Assembly (NCBI GenBank): GCA_945904955.1 | Contig: CAMDPO010000020.1 | Span: 1 to 41,389 of the forward strand | Reading direction: 5' to 3' | Source of the DNA: Rhizobium sp. Q54 | Lineage (GTDB): Bacteria; Pseudomonadota; Alphaproteobacteria; UBA2966; CAIVPW01 | DNA: 41,389 nucleotides | Shown here: positions 25,123-33,761 of the stretch, in pieces | How the letters are laid out: each line of letters begins with the position of its first letter | Numbering within the stretch: the stretch's first letter is position 1 | Translations under genes and position numbers: made by a program | The notes under the pieces: model-generated | What the model was told of the DNA's origin: nothing | The model's database searches: none | The model's input: the letters and a program-made list of their open reading frames with translations, nothing else

Positions 25123-26377
25123 GCTCGAAGTCACCATCGACTCGGTCGGCGCCCAGGGCGACGGCATCGCCGAGACCCCGCAGGGCCGCGTCTTCGTGCC
25201 CTTCACGGTGCCCGGCGACCGCGTGCGGCTGCGCACCGACGGCGAGCGCGGCGAGCTGCTCGACCTGCTCGCGCCGAGCCCGCAGCGTGTCGGCCCGGCC
25301 TGCGCCCATTTCGGCGACTGCGGCGGCTGCGACCTGCAGCACTGGCAGACCGCCGAGGTGCTCGCCTGGAAGCGCCAACAGGTCGAGGTGACTCTCGCCC
25401 ATCGCGGCCTCACCACCGAGATTGCGGCGAGCGTCGCGACGCCGCCGCGCGAGCGCCGCCGCGCCCGCCTGGCCCTACGCCGCGTCGCGCCGGGAGGCGC
25501 GCATTCGCGCGACGGCGATCAAATGCTGCTCGGCTTCCACGCCCGCCAAAGCCATCGCATCGTCGATGTGCAGCAGTGCCCCGTGCTCAACGACCGCCTC
25601 GCCGCGGCGCTGCTCGCGCTGCGCCAACTCGGCCCCATGCTCCTGCGCCGCGACGGCGAGATAGCGCTCGAGGTGACCGACACCGAGGGCGGCATCGACC
25701 TCGTCATCGAGCGCGCCGGCGACCCGGGCTCCACCCTGCGCAGTGAGCTTGCCCGCTTCGCGGCGCAACATCGCTTCGCCCGCATCTCCTGGCGCGGTGA
25801 GCAGGACTCCGAGCTGATCGCCATGCTGGCCGCCCCCGTCATCCGCTTCGGCGGCGTGCCCGTCGAGCTGCCGGCCGGCGCCTTCGTGCAGGCGAGCCCT
25901 ACCGCCGAGGCCGCGTTGCTTGCCGAGGTGCGTATTGCTGCAACAGGCGCCAAGCGCATCGCCGATCTCTATGCGGGATGCGGCGCCTTCGCGCTGCCCC
26001 TCGCCGCGCAGGCGGCTGTGCACGCCGTCGAAGGTCACGCCGAGTCCGCCAAGGCTTTGGAGAAGGCCGCACGCCAGGCGGTGGCCCGCGTCACCGTCGA
26101 ACATCGCGACCTCGACCGCCGCCCGCTGCAAGGCGACGAGCTCAAGAAGCTCGACCTCGTCGTGCTCGACCCGCCCCGCGCCGGCGCGCGCGTCCAATGC
26201 GAAGCGCTGGCGCGCAGCAAGGTGCCGACCATCGCCTACGTCTCGTGCAACCCCGCGACCTTCGCGCGCGACGCACGCCTGCTGGTCGATGGTGGCTATC
26301 GCTTGGAGAAGGTGGTGCCGGTGGACCAGTTCCTGTGGTCCGCCCACGTCGAGCTGGTCGCCGTGCTGCGCCGCTAG
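25106..26377 (+). CDS. 23S rRNA m5U methyltransferase, RlmD/TrmA (RumA) family with Fe-S site
   Basis: This protein of about 423 residues starts with a TRAM-like domain (VTIDSVGAQGDGIAET ... PGDRVRLR). An iron-sulfur motif CAHFGDCGGCDLQHW follows, with the fourth Cys in VQQCPVLN. The SAM-dependent methyltransferase domain shows LYAGCGAFALPLA, VLDPPRAGA, and the catalytic Cys in YVSCNPATFARD. RlmD-type enzymes form m5U in 23S rRNA. GTG 25106 has GGAG 10 nt upstream and overlaps tlyA; GTG 25115 is possible. It is probably the last gene of the operon. Confidence 0.92.
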   Translation: MPVVAELEVTIDSVGAQGDGIAETPQGRVFVPFTVPGDRVRLRTDGERGELLDLLAPSPQRVGPACAHFGDCGGCDLQHWQTAEVLAWKRQQVEVTLAHRGLTTEIAASVATPPRERRRARLALRRVAPGGAHSRDGDQMLLGFHARQSHRIVDVQQCPVLNDRLAAALLALRQLGPMLLRRDGEIALEVTDTEGGIDLVIERAGDPGSTLRSELARFAAQHRFARISWRGEQDSELIAMLAAPVIRFGGVPVELPAGAFVQASPTAEAALLAEVRIAATGAKRIADLYAGCGAFALPLAAQAAVHAVEGHAESAKALEKAARQAVARVTVEHRDLDRRPLQGDELKKLDLVVLDPPRAGARVQCEALARSKVPTIAYVSCNPATFARDARLLVDGGYRLEKVVPVDQFLWSAHVELVAVLRR

Positions 26378-26967
26378 GCCTTGAACGTGGCGACGCGGTA
26401 GAGGTACCAGGCGATCAGACCGACGACGACCGCCGTCGACAGCGGGTTGAACCAGTGGTGGATGCGTTCGTACTCGTCGGCGAGCCAGAACGCGAGACCG
26501 GCGAGAATCGCGTTCCACATCGCCGCGCCGAGCGACGTCCACAGGATGAACTTCTGCATCCCCATGCGGGCGATGCCGGCCGGCAGCGAGATGAAGACTC
26601 GGATCTGCGGGATAAGGCGACCGAAGAACACGGCCTTGGTGCCGTGGCGGTCGAACCAGCGCTGGGCGCCGTCGACTTGGCTCGGCGTCAGGGTGAGCCA
26701 GCGGCCATGGCGTTCCGCGAAGTGGCGCACGCGCTCGCGGCCCAGCGCCAGTCCGCCGCCATACCAGAGGAGTGCGCCGAGCAGTGAGCCAAGCGTGCCG
26801 GCCAGAATTACACCGACGATGTGCAGCTCGCCACGGCTCGCCATCAGGCCGCCGACCGGCATGATCAGCTCAGAGGGAATGGGCGGAATGACGGCCTCCA
26901 AGACCATCAGAAGCACGATGCTGAAGTACCCGCCGCCCTCCATGAACGCCGTGATCCAGTTGACCAC
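26374..26967 (-). CDS. DedA-family inner-membrane protein
   Basis: This 197-residue polytopic protein of the DedA/VTT family is implicated in lipid (undecaprenyl phosphate) translocation and envelope homeostasis. Conserved pieces are LEAVIPPIPSELIMPVGGLMA and FFGRLIPQIRVFISLPAGIARM, the latter with the essential arginines, plus four or five hydrophobic helices. The GTG start (26967) shares one base with the TAG stop of aroC, so it is coupled to aroC. Its 3' end overlaps the convergent methyltransferase gene by 4 bp. Confidence 0.93.
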   Translation of the reverse strand: MVNWITAFMEGGGYFSIVLLMVLEAVIPPIPSELIMPVGGLMASRGELHIVGVILAGTLGSLLGALLWYGGGLALGRERVRHFAERHGRWLTLTPSQVDGAQRWFDRHGTKAVFFGRLIPQIRVFISLPAGIARMGMQKFILWTSLGAAMWNAILAGLAFWLADEYERIHHWFNPLSTAVVVGLIAWYLYRVATFKA

Positions 26968-28067
26968 TACGAACCGGTTTGGGCGCGGTGCAGCAGCATC
27001 TGGTCGGCGAGCACGCAGGCCATCATGGCCTCGCCGATCGGCACCGCACGGATGCCGACGCACGGGTCGTGGCGGCCCTTGGTGCTGACCTCGACCTCCT
27101 CGCCGCCCGCGCTCACCGTCTTGCGCGGCGTCAGAATGCTCGACGTCGGCTTGACGGCGAAGCGCACGACGACGTCCTGGCCACTCGAGATGCCGCCCAA
27201 GATGCCGCCGGCGTGGTTGGACAGGAACCTCACGCCGTTGCCGTCGTCGCGCGAATGCGCGCCCTTCGGCGCGACGCGCATCTCGTCCGAGTTCTGCTCG
27301 CCGCGCAGCTTGGCGGCGGCGAAGCCCGCACCGATCTCGACGGCCTTCACCGCGTTGATGCTCATCATCGCGGACGCCAACTCGCTATCGAGCTTGGCGT
27401 AAATGGGTGCGCCCCATCCCGGTGGCACGCCTTCGGCGACCACCTCGATGATGGCGCCGACCGAGGAGCCGGCCTTGCGCACCTCGTCGAGGTACGACTC
27501 CCAGCGCTGCGCCATCGTTGCGTCCGGGCAGAAGAACGGATTCTGCGCGACCTGGTTCCAGTCCCAGCGCGCGCGGTCGATGGCATGCTCGCCGACCTGG
27601 ACCAGCGCGCCGCGGATGCGCACGCCGGTGCCCAGCACCTTGCGCGCCACGGCGCCGGCCGCGACACGGGCGGCCGTCTCGCGCGCCGAGGCGCGGCCCG
27701 AGCCGCGGTAGTCGCGGATGCCGTACTTCTGGTCGTAGGTGTAGTCGGCGTGGCCCGGCCGGTACTTGTCCTTGATGTCGCCGTAGTCCTTGGAGCGCGC
27801 GTCGACGTTGTCGATGAGGATGCTGATCGGCGTGCCGGTGGTCTGGCCCTCGAAGACGCCCGACAGGATGCGCACCAGGTCGGGCTCCTTGCGCTGGGTG
27901 ACGAAGCGCGACGTGCCCGGCATGCGCTTGTCCATGTAGGGCTGGATGTCGGCCTCCGACAGCGCGAGGCGCGGCGGGCAGCCGTCGACGACGACGCCGA
28001 GCGCCGGCCCGTGACTCTCGCCCCATGTGGTGAAGCGGAAGACGTGGCCGAAGGTGTTGAACGACAT
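26967..28067 (-). CDS. aroC: Chorismate synthase
   Basis: This 366-residue enzyme converts EPSP to chorismate with reduced FMN, the last step of the shikimate pathway. Motifs are [68 protein letters not shown], and [15 protein letters not shown] near the C-terminus. ATG 28067 lies 7 bp after the fabI stop. The order fabI-aroC-dedA on one strand indicates an operon. Confidence 0.97.
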   Translation of the reverse strand: MSFNTFGHVFRFTTWGESHGPALGVVVDGCPPRLALSEADIQPYMDKRMPGTSRFVTQRKEPDLVRILSGVFEGQTTGTPISILIDNVDARSKDYGDIKDKYRPGHADYTYDQKYGIRDYRGSGRASARETAARVAAGAVARKVLGTGVRIRGALVQVGEHAIDRARWDWNQVAQNPFFCPDATMAQRWESYLDEVRKAGSSVGAIIEVVAEGVPPGWGAPIYAKLDSELASAMMSINAVKAVEIGAGFAAAKLRGEQNSDEMRVAPKGAHSRDDGNGVRFLSNHAGGILGGISSGQDVVVRFAVKPTSSILTPRKTVSAGGEEVEVSTKGRHDPCVGIRAVPIGEAMMACVLADQMLLHRAQTGS

Positions 28068-28074
28068 GGTCCGA

Positions 28075-28896
28075 CTAGTGTGCGCTGGCCACGGCGATAT
28101 CCGGGGCGTCGACGCGTTTCATGCCCTGGACGTGGTAGCCGGAGTCGACGTGGTGCACCTCGCCGGTCACGCCGCGCGACAGGTCGCTGAGCAGGTACAA
28201 CGCCGCGCCGCCGACGTCCTCGATGGTGACGTTGCGCTTGAGCGCCGAGTTGAGCTCGTTCCATTTCAGGATGTAGCGGAAGTCGCCGATGGCGGAAGAC
28301 GCCAGCGTCTTGATCGGTCCGGCCGAGATGGCGTTGACGCGGATGTTGTTGCCGCCGAGGTCCATGGCCAGGTACCGCACCGACGCTTCGAGTGCGGCCT
28401 TGGCGACGCCCATGACGTTGTAGTGCGGCATGACCTTCTCGGCGCCGAAGTAGCTCAGCGTCAGCATGCTGCCGCCCTTCGGCATCATCTTCTCGGCGCG
28501 CTGCGCCATCGCGGTGAACGAGTAGCAACTCGTCGCCAGGGTGACGGTGAAGTTGTCGGCGGTGGTGTCGACGTAGCGGCCCTTGAGCTCGTCCTTGTCG
28601 GAGTAAGCAATGGCGTGCACCACGAAATCGATGCTGGGCCAGTCGGCCGCAACCGCGGCGAACGTGCGGTCGAGCTGGTCGGCCTTGGTCGCGTCGCACA
28701 GGTAGACCCGCTTCGATCCAAGCTGGTCGGCGAGGGGCCGTACGCGCTTCTCGAGCGCCTCGTTGTAGGCGGTGAACGCCATCTCGGCGCCGTGGGCGCT
28801 CAGCGTCTTGGCGATGCCCCAGGCAAGGGACCGCTCGTTGGCGAGCCCGACGACGAGGCCGCGCTTGCCGGCCATCAGTGCTGCGGGCTCTGTCAT
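28075..28896 (-). CDS. fabI: Enoyl-[acyl-carrier-protein] reductase (NADH), FabI
   Basis: This 273-residue short-chain dehydrogenase reduces enoyl-ACP in type II fatty-acid synthesis and is the target of triclosan-type inhibitors. It shows the FabI nucleotide motif [17 protein letters not shown], the [13 protein letters not shown] segment and the Tyr-x6-Lys pair in [13 protein letters not shown], followed by [17 protein letters not shown]. The longer frame is trimmed to ATG 28896, which has GAGGAG 7 nt upstream. It lies 145 bp downstream of the dnaJ-like gene. Confidence 0.96.
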   Translation of the reverse strand: MTEPAALMAGKRGLVVGLANERSLAWGIAKTLSAHGAEMAFTAYNEALEKRVRPLADQLGSKRVYLCDATKADQLDRTFAAVAADWPSIDFVVHAIAYSDKDELKGRYVDTTADNFTVTLATSCYSFTAMAQRAEKMMPKGGSMLTLSYFGAEKVMPHYNVMGVAKAALEASVRYLAMDLGGNNIRVNAISAGPIKTLASSAIGDFRYILKWNELNSALKRNVTIEDVGGAALYLLSDLSRGVTGEVHHVDSGYHVQGMKRVDAPDIAVASAH

Positions 28897-29041
28897 GCAA
28901 CGCTCCTCGTCGTGCTTGGAAGGAAAGGGACGCGCCGTCGCACCGAAGGTGCGCCCCGCGCGGCAGCGCACATATGGCGCGGCGGGCGCATCCTACACAG
29001 GTTCTTGATCATGCGCGCCTGGGGCGCGACGCGGCGCGTGG

Positions 29042-29971
29042 TCAGGGCTTGAGCTTCTTGCGCGGGTCGTACGGCTGACGCTTCTCCCACTTGATCAGCG
29101 CCTCCTCGACGTCGCCGTCGATCTCGTCGGGCAGGGTCACCAGGAGCCGCGCGACCTGGTTGCCGCCGTCCTTCTTGCCCTTGCGGCGAATGCCCTGGCC
29201 TTTGAGGCGCAGCAGCGTGCCGGTGTTGGAGCCGGGCGGGATGTTGAGCGTCACGGTGCCGTGGACGGTGGGGACCTCGACCTTGGCGCCGCGCACCGCT
29301 TCGGTCACCGACACAGGCAGATCGAGTTGGATGTCGTCGTCCTTGCGTGTGAAGAATGGGTGCGCCTTGACCGTCACGACGATGCGCAAATCCACATCCT
29401 TGTCGCGCATGCGGATGGTCTGGCCGGTGTCGATGCCGGCGGGGATCGACACATCGAAGCTGCGGCCGTCCACCGTGATGCGCTTGGTGGTGCCGCGCGC
29501 GGCGTCGAGGAATTCGACCTCCATCTCGAATTCGCCGGCGGTGGAGGCCTCCGGTTGCGGCTGGCGGAAGGCGCCAGCGGCACCGCCGCCACTGCGGAAC
29601 GCCGAAAATAGATCGTCGAAGTTGAAGCTCATGCCGAGGTCTTCGAAGCGCGGATCGCGCCCTTGGAAGCCGCCCGGAAATCCCTGGGGCTTGCCCCCGG
29701 GGCCGGGTCCCGGCCCGGCCCCGGGGTGGAAGCCGGCATGGACGCGCTCGCGTCCATCGGCGTCGATCTCCCCCTTGTCGAATCGGGCGCGCTTGGCCTC
29801 TTCGCCGACGATGTCGTAGGCGGAGTTGATCTCCTTGAAGCGCTCCATCGCCGCCTTGTCGCCGGGCTTGCGGTCGGGGTGATTCTCTTTGGCGAGGGCG
29901 CGGTACTTCTTCTTTATGTCCGCGAGGCTCGCGGACCGCGGCACCCCTAGGACGTCGTAGGGATTGCGCAT
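29042..29971 (-). CDS. DnaJ-like co-chaperone, CbpA type (no zinc finger)
   Basis: This 309-residue protein has an N-terminal J domain (NPYDVLGVPRSASLADIKKK, with the HPD motif in KENHPDRKPG), a Gly/Phe/Pro-rich linker (about 90-115) and two DnaJ C-terminal substrate-binding domains (RMRDKDVDLRIVVTVKAHPF; VPTVHGTVTLNIPPG; KGQGIRRKGKKDGG). The Cys-rich zinc finger of DnaJ is absent, as in CbpA. It stimulates DnaK ATPase. ATG 29971 has GGGAG 8 nt upstream, better than GTG 29986. Together with fabI/aroC and pdxH this neighbourhood is common in alphaproteobacteria. Confidence 0.93.
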   Translation of the reverse strand: MRNPYDVLGVPRSASLADIKKKYRALAKENHPDRKPGDKAAMERFKEINSAYDIVGEEAKRARFDKGEIDADGRERVHAGFHPGAGPGPGPGGKPQGFPGGFQGRDPRFEDLGMSFNFDDLFSAFRSGGGAAGAFRQPQPEASTAGEFEMEVEFLDAARGTTKRITVDGRSFDVSIPAGIDTGQTIRMRDKDVDLRIVVTVKAHPFFTRKDDDIQLDLPVSVTEAVRGAKVEVPTVHGTVTLNIPPGSNTGTLLRLKGQGIRRKGKKDGGNQVARLLVTLPDEIDGDVEEALIKWEKRQPYDPRKKLKP

Positions 29972-30104
29972 GCTCACAACTCCCACTCGCGATGCTGGCT
30001 TCGCAGTTGTTTTAGCAAGGTTCCACGCCAGTTTGTGTGGATTGATTTGGTGCGCCGCACGGCGGCGACAAGAGGGGGCAGGGCCAAGGTCAGGGGGCCA
30101 GGGG

Positions 30105-31268
30105 TCAAGGAGCGCCCGGGGCGCGGCGCGATGGCGTCCGGGCGGCGGCGAGCCGGGTCGCGCGCTCCAGCTGCGCCGGATCGAGCGTCGCGCCGGTGCC
30201 CTCGACGGCAGCCATGGCGCCGATGTGGCCCTGGATTGCGGCGAGGGCCAGCCAGGCGACCGCCTCGGCAGGGTCCGCCGCGACGCCCATGCCGGCCTCG
30301 TACATGCGGCCGACCAGGAATTGTGATTCGGCGTCGCCCGCGATCGCCGCGGGCAGCAGCGCGGTCATCGCCGCGCCACCGTCACCGCGCTCGAAGGCGG
30401 CACGGCCGCGCACCAGCCGGTCAGCGGCTGCGATGCGATTGAGCCCCGTGAGTGCCTCCGTGGCTTCGGCCATAAGGATGGCGGGCACCGGCGGCGTCAG
30501 CACGCCGAGGATCGGCAGCGGCGGCGCTTCCGCGGCCGCATCGGGCGCGCCGTCGAGCGCCGCCGCCTGGGTCAGCGCAGCGACCTCGACGTCGGTACCG
30601 ATGCCGGTGAGGCCGCGCACGATCGCCCAGCTCAGCTGCACCGCCATGCGCGACTCGCGCGTCGGCGGCGGTGCGCCCCCGTCGGCGAGGCGTCCACGAA
30701 TCTGCGTGATGCGTGCGACCGCGGCGCCCTGTCCATTCTCGGCCGCGAGCACGAACCAGCCGAGTGCGGCGCGATCGTCCTGCTCGAAGCCGATGCCGCG
30801 CTCATAGAGAAGTCCGAGATTGAATTGGGCAAGGCCGTAGCCTTGCGCCGCCGCTCGCGTGAGCCAGGCGCCCGCCGCGACGTAGTCCGAGGGGAGGCCG
30901 TCGCCGGCCAGATACATCATGGCGACCGAATTCGCGGACGGCGCGTTGCCGGCTTCCGCCGCCAGGCGATACCAGTAGAACGCGGCGCCGAGATCGAGCG
31001 GCACGCCGCGCCCCGTTTGGTGCAGCAATCCGAGATTGCGCTGGGCATCGACGTCGCCGCTCTGCGCGAGCGGCAGCCACGCGGCGTAGGCGGCGGCGAA
31101 CTCGCCTGCCTCAAATGCCGCGACCCCGGCATTGTAGGCGGACGTCTCGTCCGCCAGTGCCGGGGTCGCGATAAGCAGCGCCAGAACAGTGAGCGCGGTA
31201 CCAAGCCCAAAGGACTTAAGCTCCCGCGCCCAGGTCGCAACTCGACTGGGGCGGGTATCCATCAACAT
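30105..31268 (-). CDS. Sel1-repeat (TPR-like) exported protein
   Basis: This protein of about 387 residues has a hydrophobic signal segment ending TPALADE and Sel1-like repeats: AQRNLGLLHQTGRGVPLDLG, SANSVAMMYLAGDGLPSDY, LAQFNLGLLYERGIGFEQD and, near the C-terminus, SQFLVGRMYEAGMGVAADP. The centre (about 195-280) is Ala/Pro-rich and not repeat-like. Such proteins are protein-interaction scaffolds, here probably periplasmic. The start is ATG 31268 or 31262, with AAGGA just upstream; TTG 31289 lacks support. It is separated by 63 bp from the 17 kDa antigen gene on the same strand, so probably cotranscribed. Confidence 0.82.
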   Translation of the reverse strand: MLMDTRPSRVATWARELKSFGLGTALTVLALLIATPALADETSAYNAGVAAFEAGEFAAAYAAWLPLAQSGDVDAQRNLGLLHQTGRGVPLDLGAAFYWYRLAAEAGNAPSANSVAMMYLAGDGLPSDYVAAGAWLTRAAAQGYGLAQFNLGLLYERGIGFEQDDRAALGWFVLAAENGQGAAVARITQIRGRLADGGAPPPTRESRMAVQLSWAIVRGLTGIGTDVEVAALTQAAALDGAPDAAAEAPPLPILGVLTPPVPAILMAEATEALTGLNRIAAADRLVRGRAAFERGDGGAAMTALLPAAIAGDAESQFLVGRMYEAGMGVAADPAEAVAWLALAAIQGHIGAMAAVEGTGATLDPAQLERATRLAAARTPSRRAPGAP

Positions 31269-31331
31269 GTTCCTTGCCGCGCGCTTCAAGCGCGGACCGA
31301 TCAGATGCGGAAGCTCGCCGTTACCAACGTA

Positions 31332-31802
31332 CTACTGGATCTTCCACGCGCCGTCCGGCTGACGGCACGCGGTGCCGTAAGCTTCCTGCGTCTGGCCACC
31401 GACGGTGACCGTCTGCTGGTACTCACGGCAATAGGTGCCGGCACGCGGCTCCGTCGTGTTCAGCGGCGTGATCGTGCCGGTGTGCCCGTTGTCCGGGTTA
31501 CGCCACGTCGTCGTCGTGTTACGCGGAGTTTCGTTCAGTGCATGTTCGGTCGTCTGAGACATCAGACGGCGATCTACCGCATCCATCGAACGGCCAAGTT
31601 CACCGCCGATGGCGGCACCAAGTAGGGTGCCGACGCCGACGGCCGCGAGCTGGCCGGTACCGCGTCCGAATTGTGCGCCGGCGAGGCCGCCGGCAATGGC
31701 GCCAAGAATGGTGCCCGCCTGCTGGTTTTCGCCGCCGCTGCAGCCAGCAAGCGTCGCGGTCATGAGAACCGCGGCGGTGGCTGCCTTCAGGGTGTGCTTC
31801 AC
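31332..31802 (-). CDS. 17 kDa surface-antigen-like glycine-zipper lipoprotein
   Basis: This 156-residue protein resembles the Rickettsia 17 kDa antigen family. GTG 31802 with GAGG 7 nt upstream starts a lipoprotein signal with lipobox LAGC. A glycine-zipper double helix follows (GTILGAIAGGLAGAQFG ... VGTLLGAAIGGELGRSMD), then a C-terminal beta domain with CREYQQTVTVGGQTQEAYG and a closing ACRQPDGAW. The frame reaches ATG 31832, but that has no ribosome site and would bury the signal sequence. It is an outer-membrane lipoprotein by family analogy. Confidence 0.88.
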   Translation of the reverse strand: MKHTLKAATAAVLMTATLAGCSGGENQQAGTILGAIAGGLAGAQFGRGTGQLAAVGVGTLLGAAIGGELGRSMDAVDRRLMSQTTEHALNETPRNTTTTWRNPDNGHTGTITPLNTTEPRAGTYCREYQQTVTVGGQTQEAYGTACRQPDGAWKIQ

Positions 31803-32141
31803 GGAATTGCCTCTACGATTTGGGTTAGTCATCCCCCAGGGCGATCATAGCGCGATGCACCCTGTCCCGCACGCCAGCGAGCGCGGCAGCGCGTCACGTG
31901 CGTGTCGCCGCGCAAAATGCGCGGGATTGCGCGGCGGGCGGGCGTGGGCCGGCGTGCGACGCAGGCGCATGGTCCGTAAGTACGGGCGAATTGCGGTCCT
32001 GTGTCGGTTGCACGCAAAGCGAACCGCCACCGCCTCAAAGGCCTCCGCCAACCTGGGGTTCATCGCAGTACGTAATGTAGCATACTATACGGGTCGCGTC
32101 AAGGGCGTCCCTCGGGCGGGCTCGCTGCGGTACGCTTGGGC
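31803..32141. other. Divergent intergenic region upstream of the DGR
   Basis: About 340 bp lie between the 17 kDa antigen gene (minus) and the DGR target gene (plus). The minus-strand promoter/operator at 32069-32102 is the only clear signal. A minus-strand ATG 10 nt after the -10 (32063) opens a 72-codon Arg/Ala-rich frame that looks non-coding. No plus-strand promoter for the DGR was convincing. Confidence 0.45.
32074..32102 (-). promoter_or_regulatory. Minus-strand promoter carrying the same operator-like 17-mer as 19067
   Basis: On the minus strand, -35 TTGACG (32102-32097), 17-bp spacer, -10 TACATT (32079-32074). The sequence GTATGCTACATTACGTA (32085-32069 read on the minus strand) is identical to 19067-19083. 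It points towards the 17 kDa antigen/Sel1 genes, with a leader of roughly 270 nt if that is its target. Confidence 0.6.
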
Positions 32142-33674
32142 GTGAACGAGCGCCCACCATTGAAAACAATCGTCGAATGGTTGGCGACGGTCGTGAGGAC
32201 TGCGACGGCTGCGGCAGCAGCATTGGACAACGGAGATAACGAACTGCCCGCGGGCTTCCCCGACGCCCGCTTGGTCGCGGCCGCTCGGGATACTGCCTAC
32301 GCAGCTGGTCTGTCGCCGCAATCGGCGTTGCCGATTCTGATCAACACGGCCGACCTGATCGACGAAACGTTGAACGCTTGGGGTGGCGACGATCCCGGGC
32401 ACCTGCCTCGCGACGGCATGGTGCTGGCGGCACTCTCGCAGCTCCGCACCGACATCGGGGCCACGCTGAAGAGCTACGACATCGCCGACGCCCAGCGTGC
32501 CGAGGGCGCATCGGCGGTTCCGGCCTATGTTGCGGTGCGAGCGCCCGCCGCAACAGTGACTGCCCTTGCCGAGCAGTCGCGGGCCGTCGCGACGCAAACA
32601 TCGGACCTCGCCGCAGCAGTGCGAAAGAACGCAATCGTGGGATCGGCCGCGGCCGCGAACCTCGCCCAAGAAATCGAAGGCACAAGTGTGCTTGCGACGG
32701 CGGAAGCGAGCGAGCTGTCGTCTGGGGCCGAGCAGCGCCTTAGGCGCGTCGATCGGCTGGGCGCCTCGATTGAGCAAGGCGCTGGGCGAGTGTCGGCGGC
32801 GCTGGAAGCTCTGCGCCCGGGTATCGACATTGCGACTGTCGGATTCGAGCGACTGCGAAACGCCGTGCTCAACGGGATCGGTGCAGTCTCGCGTCTGGCC
32901 GCGTCGGTGCGCGGGTTTGTTCGCGCCTACTGGCCGCGCTGGCGACCGCAGCCGTTTGAGCACTTCCGCGACAAGCTCAAAGACGGCTCCGACGCCCCGG
33001 AAATGATCGTGCTTCCGCCCGGGAAATTCTGGAGGGGTTCGCCCGATTCAGACAAGGAAGCGTACCCCGATGAGAAGCCTCGGCTGGAAGTAGCCTTCGT
33101 CCGTGCCTTCGCTCTAGCGCGCGATCCGGTGACGTTCGACGAGTACGACGCGTTTTGCGAGGCAACACGCCACGAAGCTGCAAAAGACGAGTGGGGCCGC
33201 GGGGCGATGCCGGTGATCAATGTGACCTGGAAGGACGCGGTGGCCTACTGCGCGTGGCTGTCGCGCGAGACCGGATTCGAGTACCGCCTGCCATCGGAGG
33301 CCGAATGGGAGTACGCGTGCAGGGCGGGCACCGAGTCGCGCTACTGGTGGGGCGACGCATTCGACCCCAAGATGGCGAACGGCGCTCGAGCGCAGGCGCG
33401 AACGACGCCCGTCGGGTCTTATCCGAAGAACCCCTGGGGCCTGCGCGATCTGCACGGTAACGTGTTGGAGTGGTGCATGGACACGTGGCACGACAGCTAC
33501 GTTGGGGCTCCAGCGGATGGCAGTGCCTGGGTTGATTCGCGATCGTTCCCGCGCGTGGTGCGCGGCGGCTCCTGGAACATCGATCCGAGGAGCCTCCGCG
33601 CTGCCATCCGCTACTGGTACGTCGTCGTGAGCTGGATCCTCGATCTCGGTTTTCGCCCCGCCCGGACGCTGTGA
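32142..33674 (+). CDS. DGR target protein: helical N-terminus plus FGE/C-type-lectin-like variable domain
   Basis: About 510 residues. The N-terminal half (1-286) is a helical, Ala-rich region of unknown family. It has a possible coiled section at about 140-240 and a short amphipathic patch SVRGFVRAYWPRWRPQPFEH. No signal peptide is seen. From about 287 the formylglycine-generating-enzyme fold begins (MIVLPPGKFWRGS, PVINVTWKDAVAYCAWLS, YRLPSEAEWEYACRAG, NPWGLRDLHGNVLEWCMD, VRGGSWN). The catalytic cysteines of true FGE near the C-terminus are absent, so it should bind a ligand rather than act as an enzyme. Residues about 468-508 are the variable region. GTG 32142 or TTG 32136 is the start; both have weak ribosome sites. 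Confidence 0.93.
   Translation: MNERPPLKTIVEWLATVVRTATAAAAALDNGDNELPAGFPDARLVAAARDTAYAAGLSPQSALPILINTADLIDETLNAWGGDDPGHLPRDGMVLAALSQLRTDIGATLKSYDIADAQRAEGASAVPAYVAVRAPAATVTALAEQSRAVATQTSDLAAAVRKNAIVGSAAAANLAQEIEGTSVLATAEASELSSGAEQRLRRVDRLGASIEQGAGRVSAALEALRPGIDIATVGFERLRNAVLNGIGAVSRLAASVRGFVRAYWPRWRPQPFEHFRDKLKDGSDAPEMIVLPPGKFWRGSPDSDKEAYPDEKPRLEVAFVRAFALARDPVTFDEYDAFCEATRHEAAKDEWGRGAMPVINVTWKDAVAYCAWLSRETGFEYRLPSEAEWEYACRAGTESRYWWGDAFDPKMANGARAQARTTPVGSYPKNPWGLRDLHGNVLEWCMDTWHDSYVGAPADGSAWVDSRSFPRVVRGGSWNIDPRSLRAAIRYWYVVVSWILDLGFRPARTL
33544..33664 (+). repeat. DGR variable repeat (VR)
   Basis: This 121-bp copy of the template repeat sits at the 3' end of the target gene and ends 10 bp before its stop codon. 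Relative to TR it carries 17 substitutions (13 to T, 3 to G, 1 to C), all at TR adenines, including 33546, 33547, 33580, 33584, 33592, 33612, 33615, 33618, 33622, 33625, 33628 and six more at 33631-33642. They change 15 codons. The first non-adenine mismatches lie just outside (33543 and 33665). The invariant GC-rich 3' end (33645-33664) is the likely initiation-of-mutagenic-homing site. Confidence 0.97.
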
Positions 33675-33707
33675 CCTCTTGAATCCTCGCTTCTTTACCT
33701 CGGGGGT

Positions 33708-33726
33708 CTGGGGGCGGAGCCCCCAG
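33708..33726 (+). other. Hairpin downstream of the VR
   Basis: A perfect 8-bp stem CTGGGGGC/GCCCCCAG with a GGA loop starts 33 bp after the target stop. Some DGRs need a small GC-rich hairpin or cruciform just after VR for efficient target recognition, so this is a candidate. It lacks a T-tract, which argues against a simple terminator, and avd follows at once. Confidence 0.55.
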
Positions 33727-33761
33727 CGGAACATCGAAGACCATTGTGTTCCAGCGCGGTG

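Noticed and set aside
27365-28900. 511-codon minus-strand open frame
   Set aside because: It overlaps aroC and fabI in another frame, has Arg/Ala-rich shadow composition, and no homology-like motif. High GC produces such frames throughout the window.
31845-32063. Leaderless 72-codon frame starting 10 nt after the minus-strand -10
   Set aside because: Composition is Arg/Ala/Pro-rich like non-coding frames here and no family was recognised. It is kept only as a possibility in the promoter finding.
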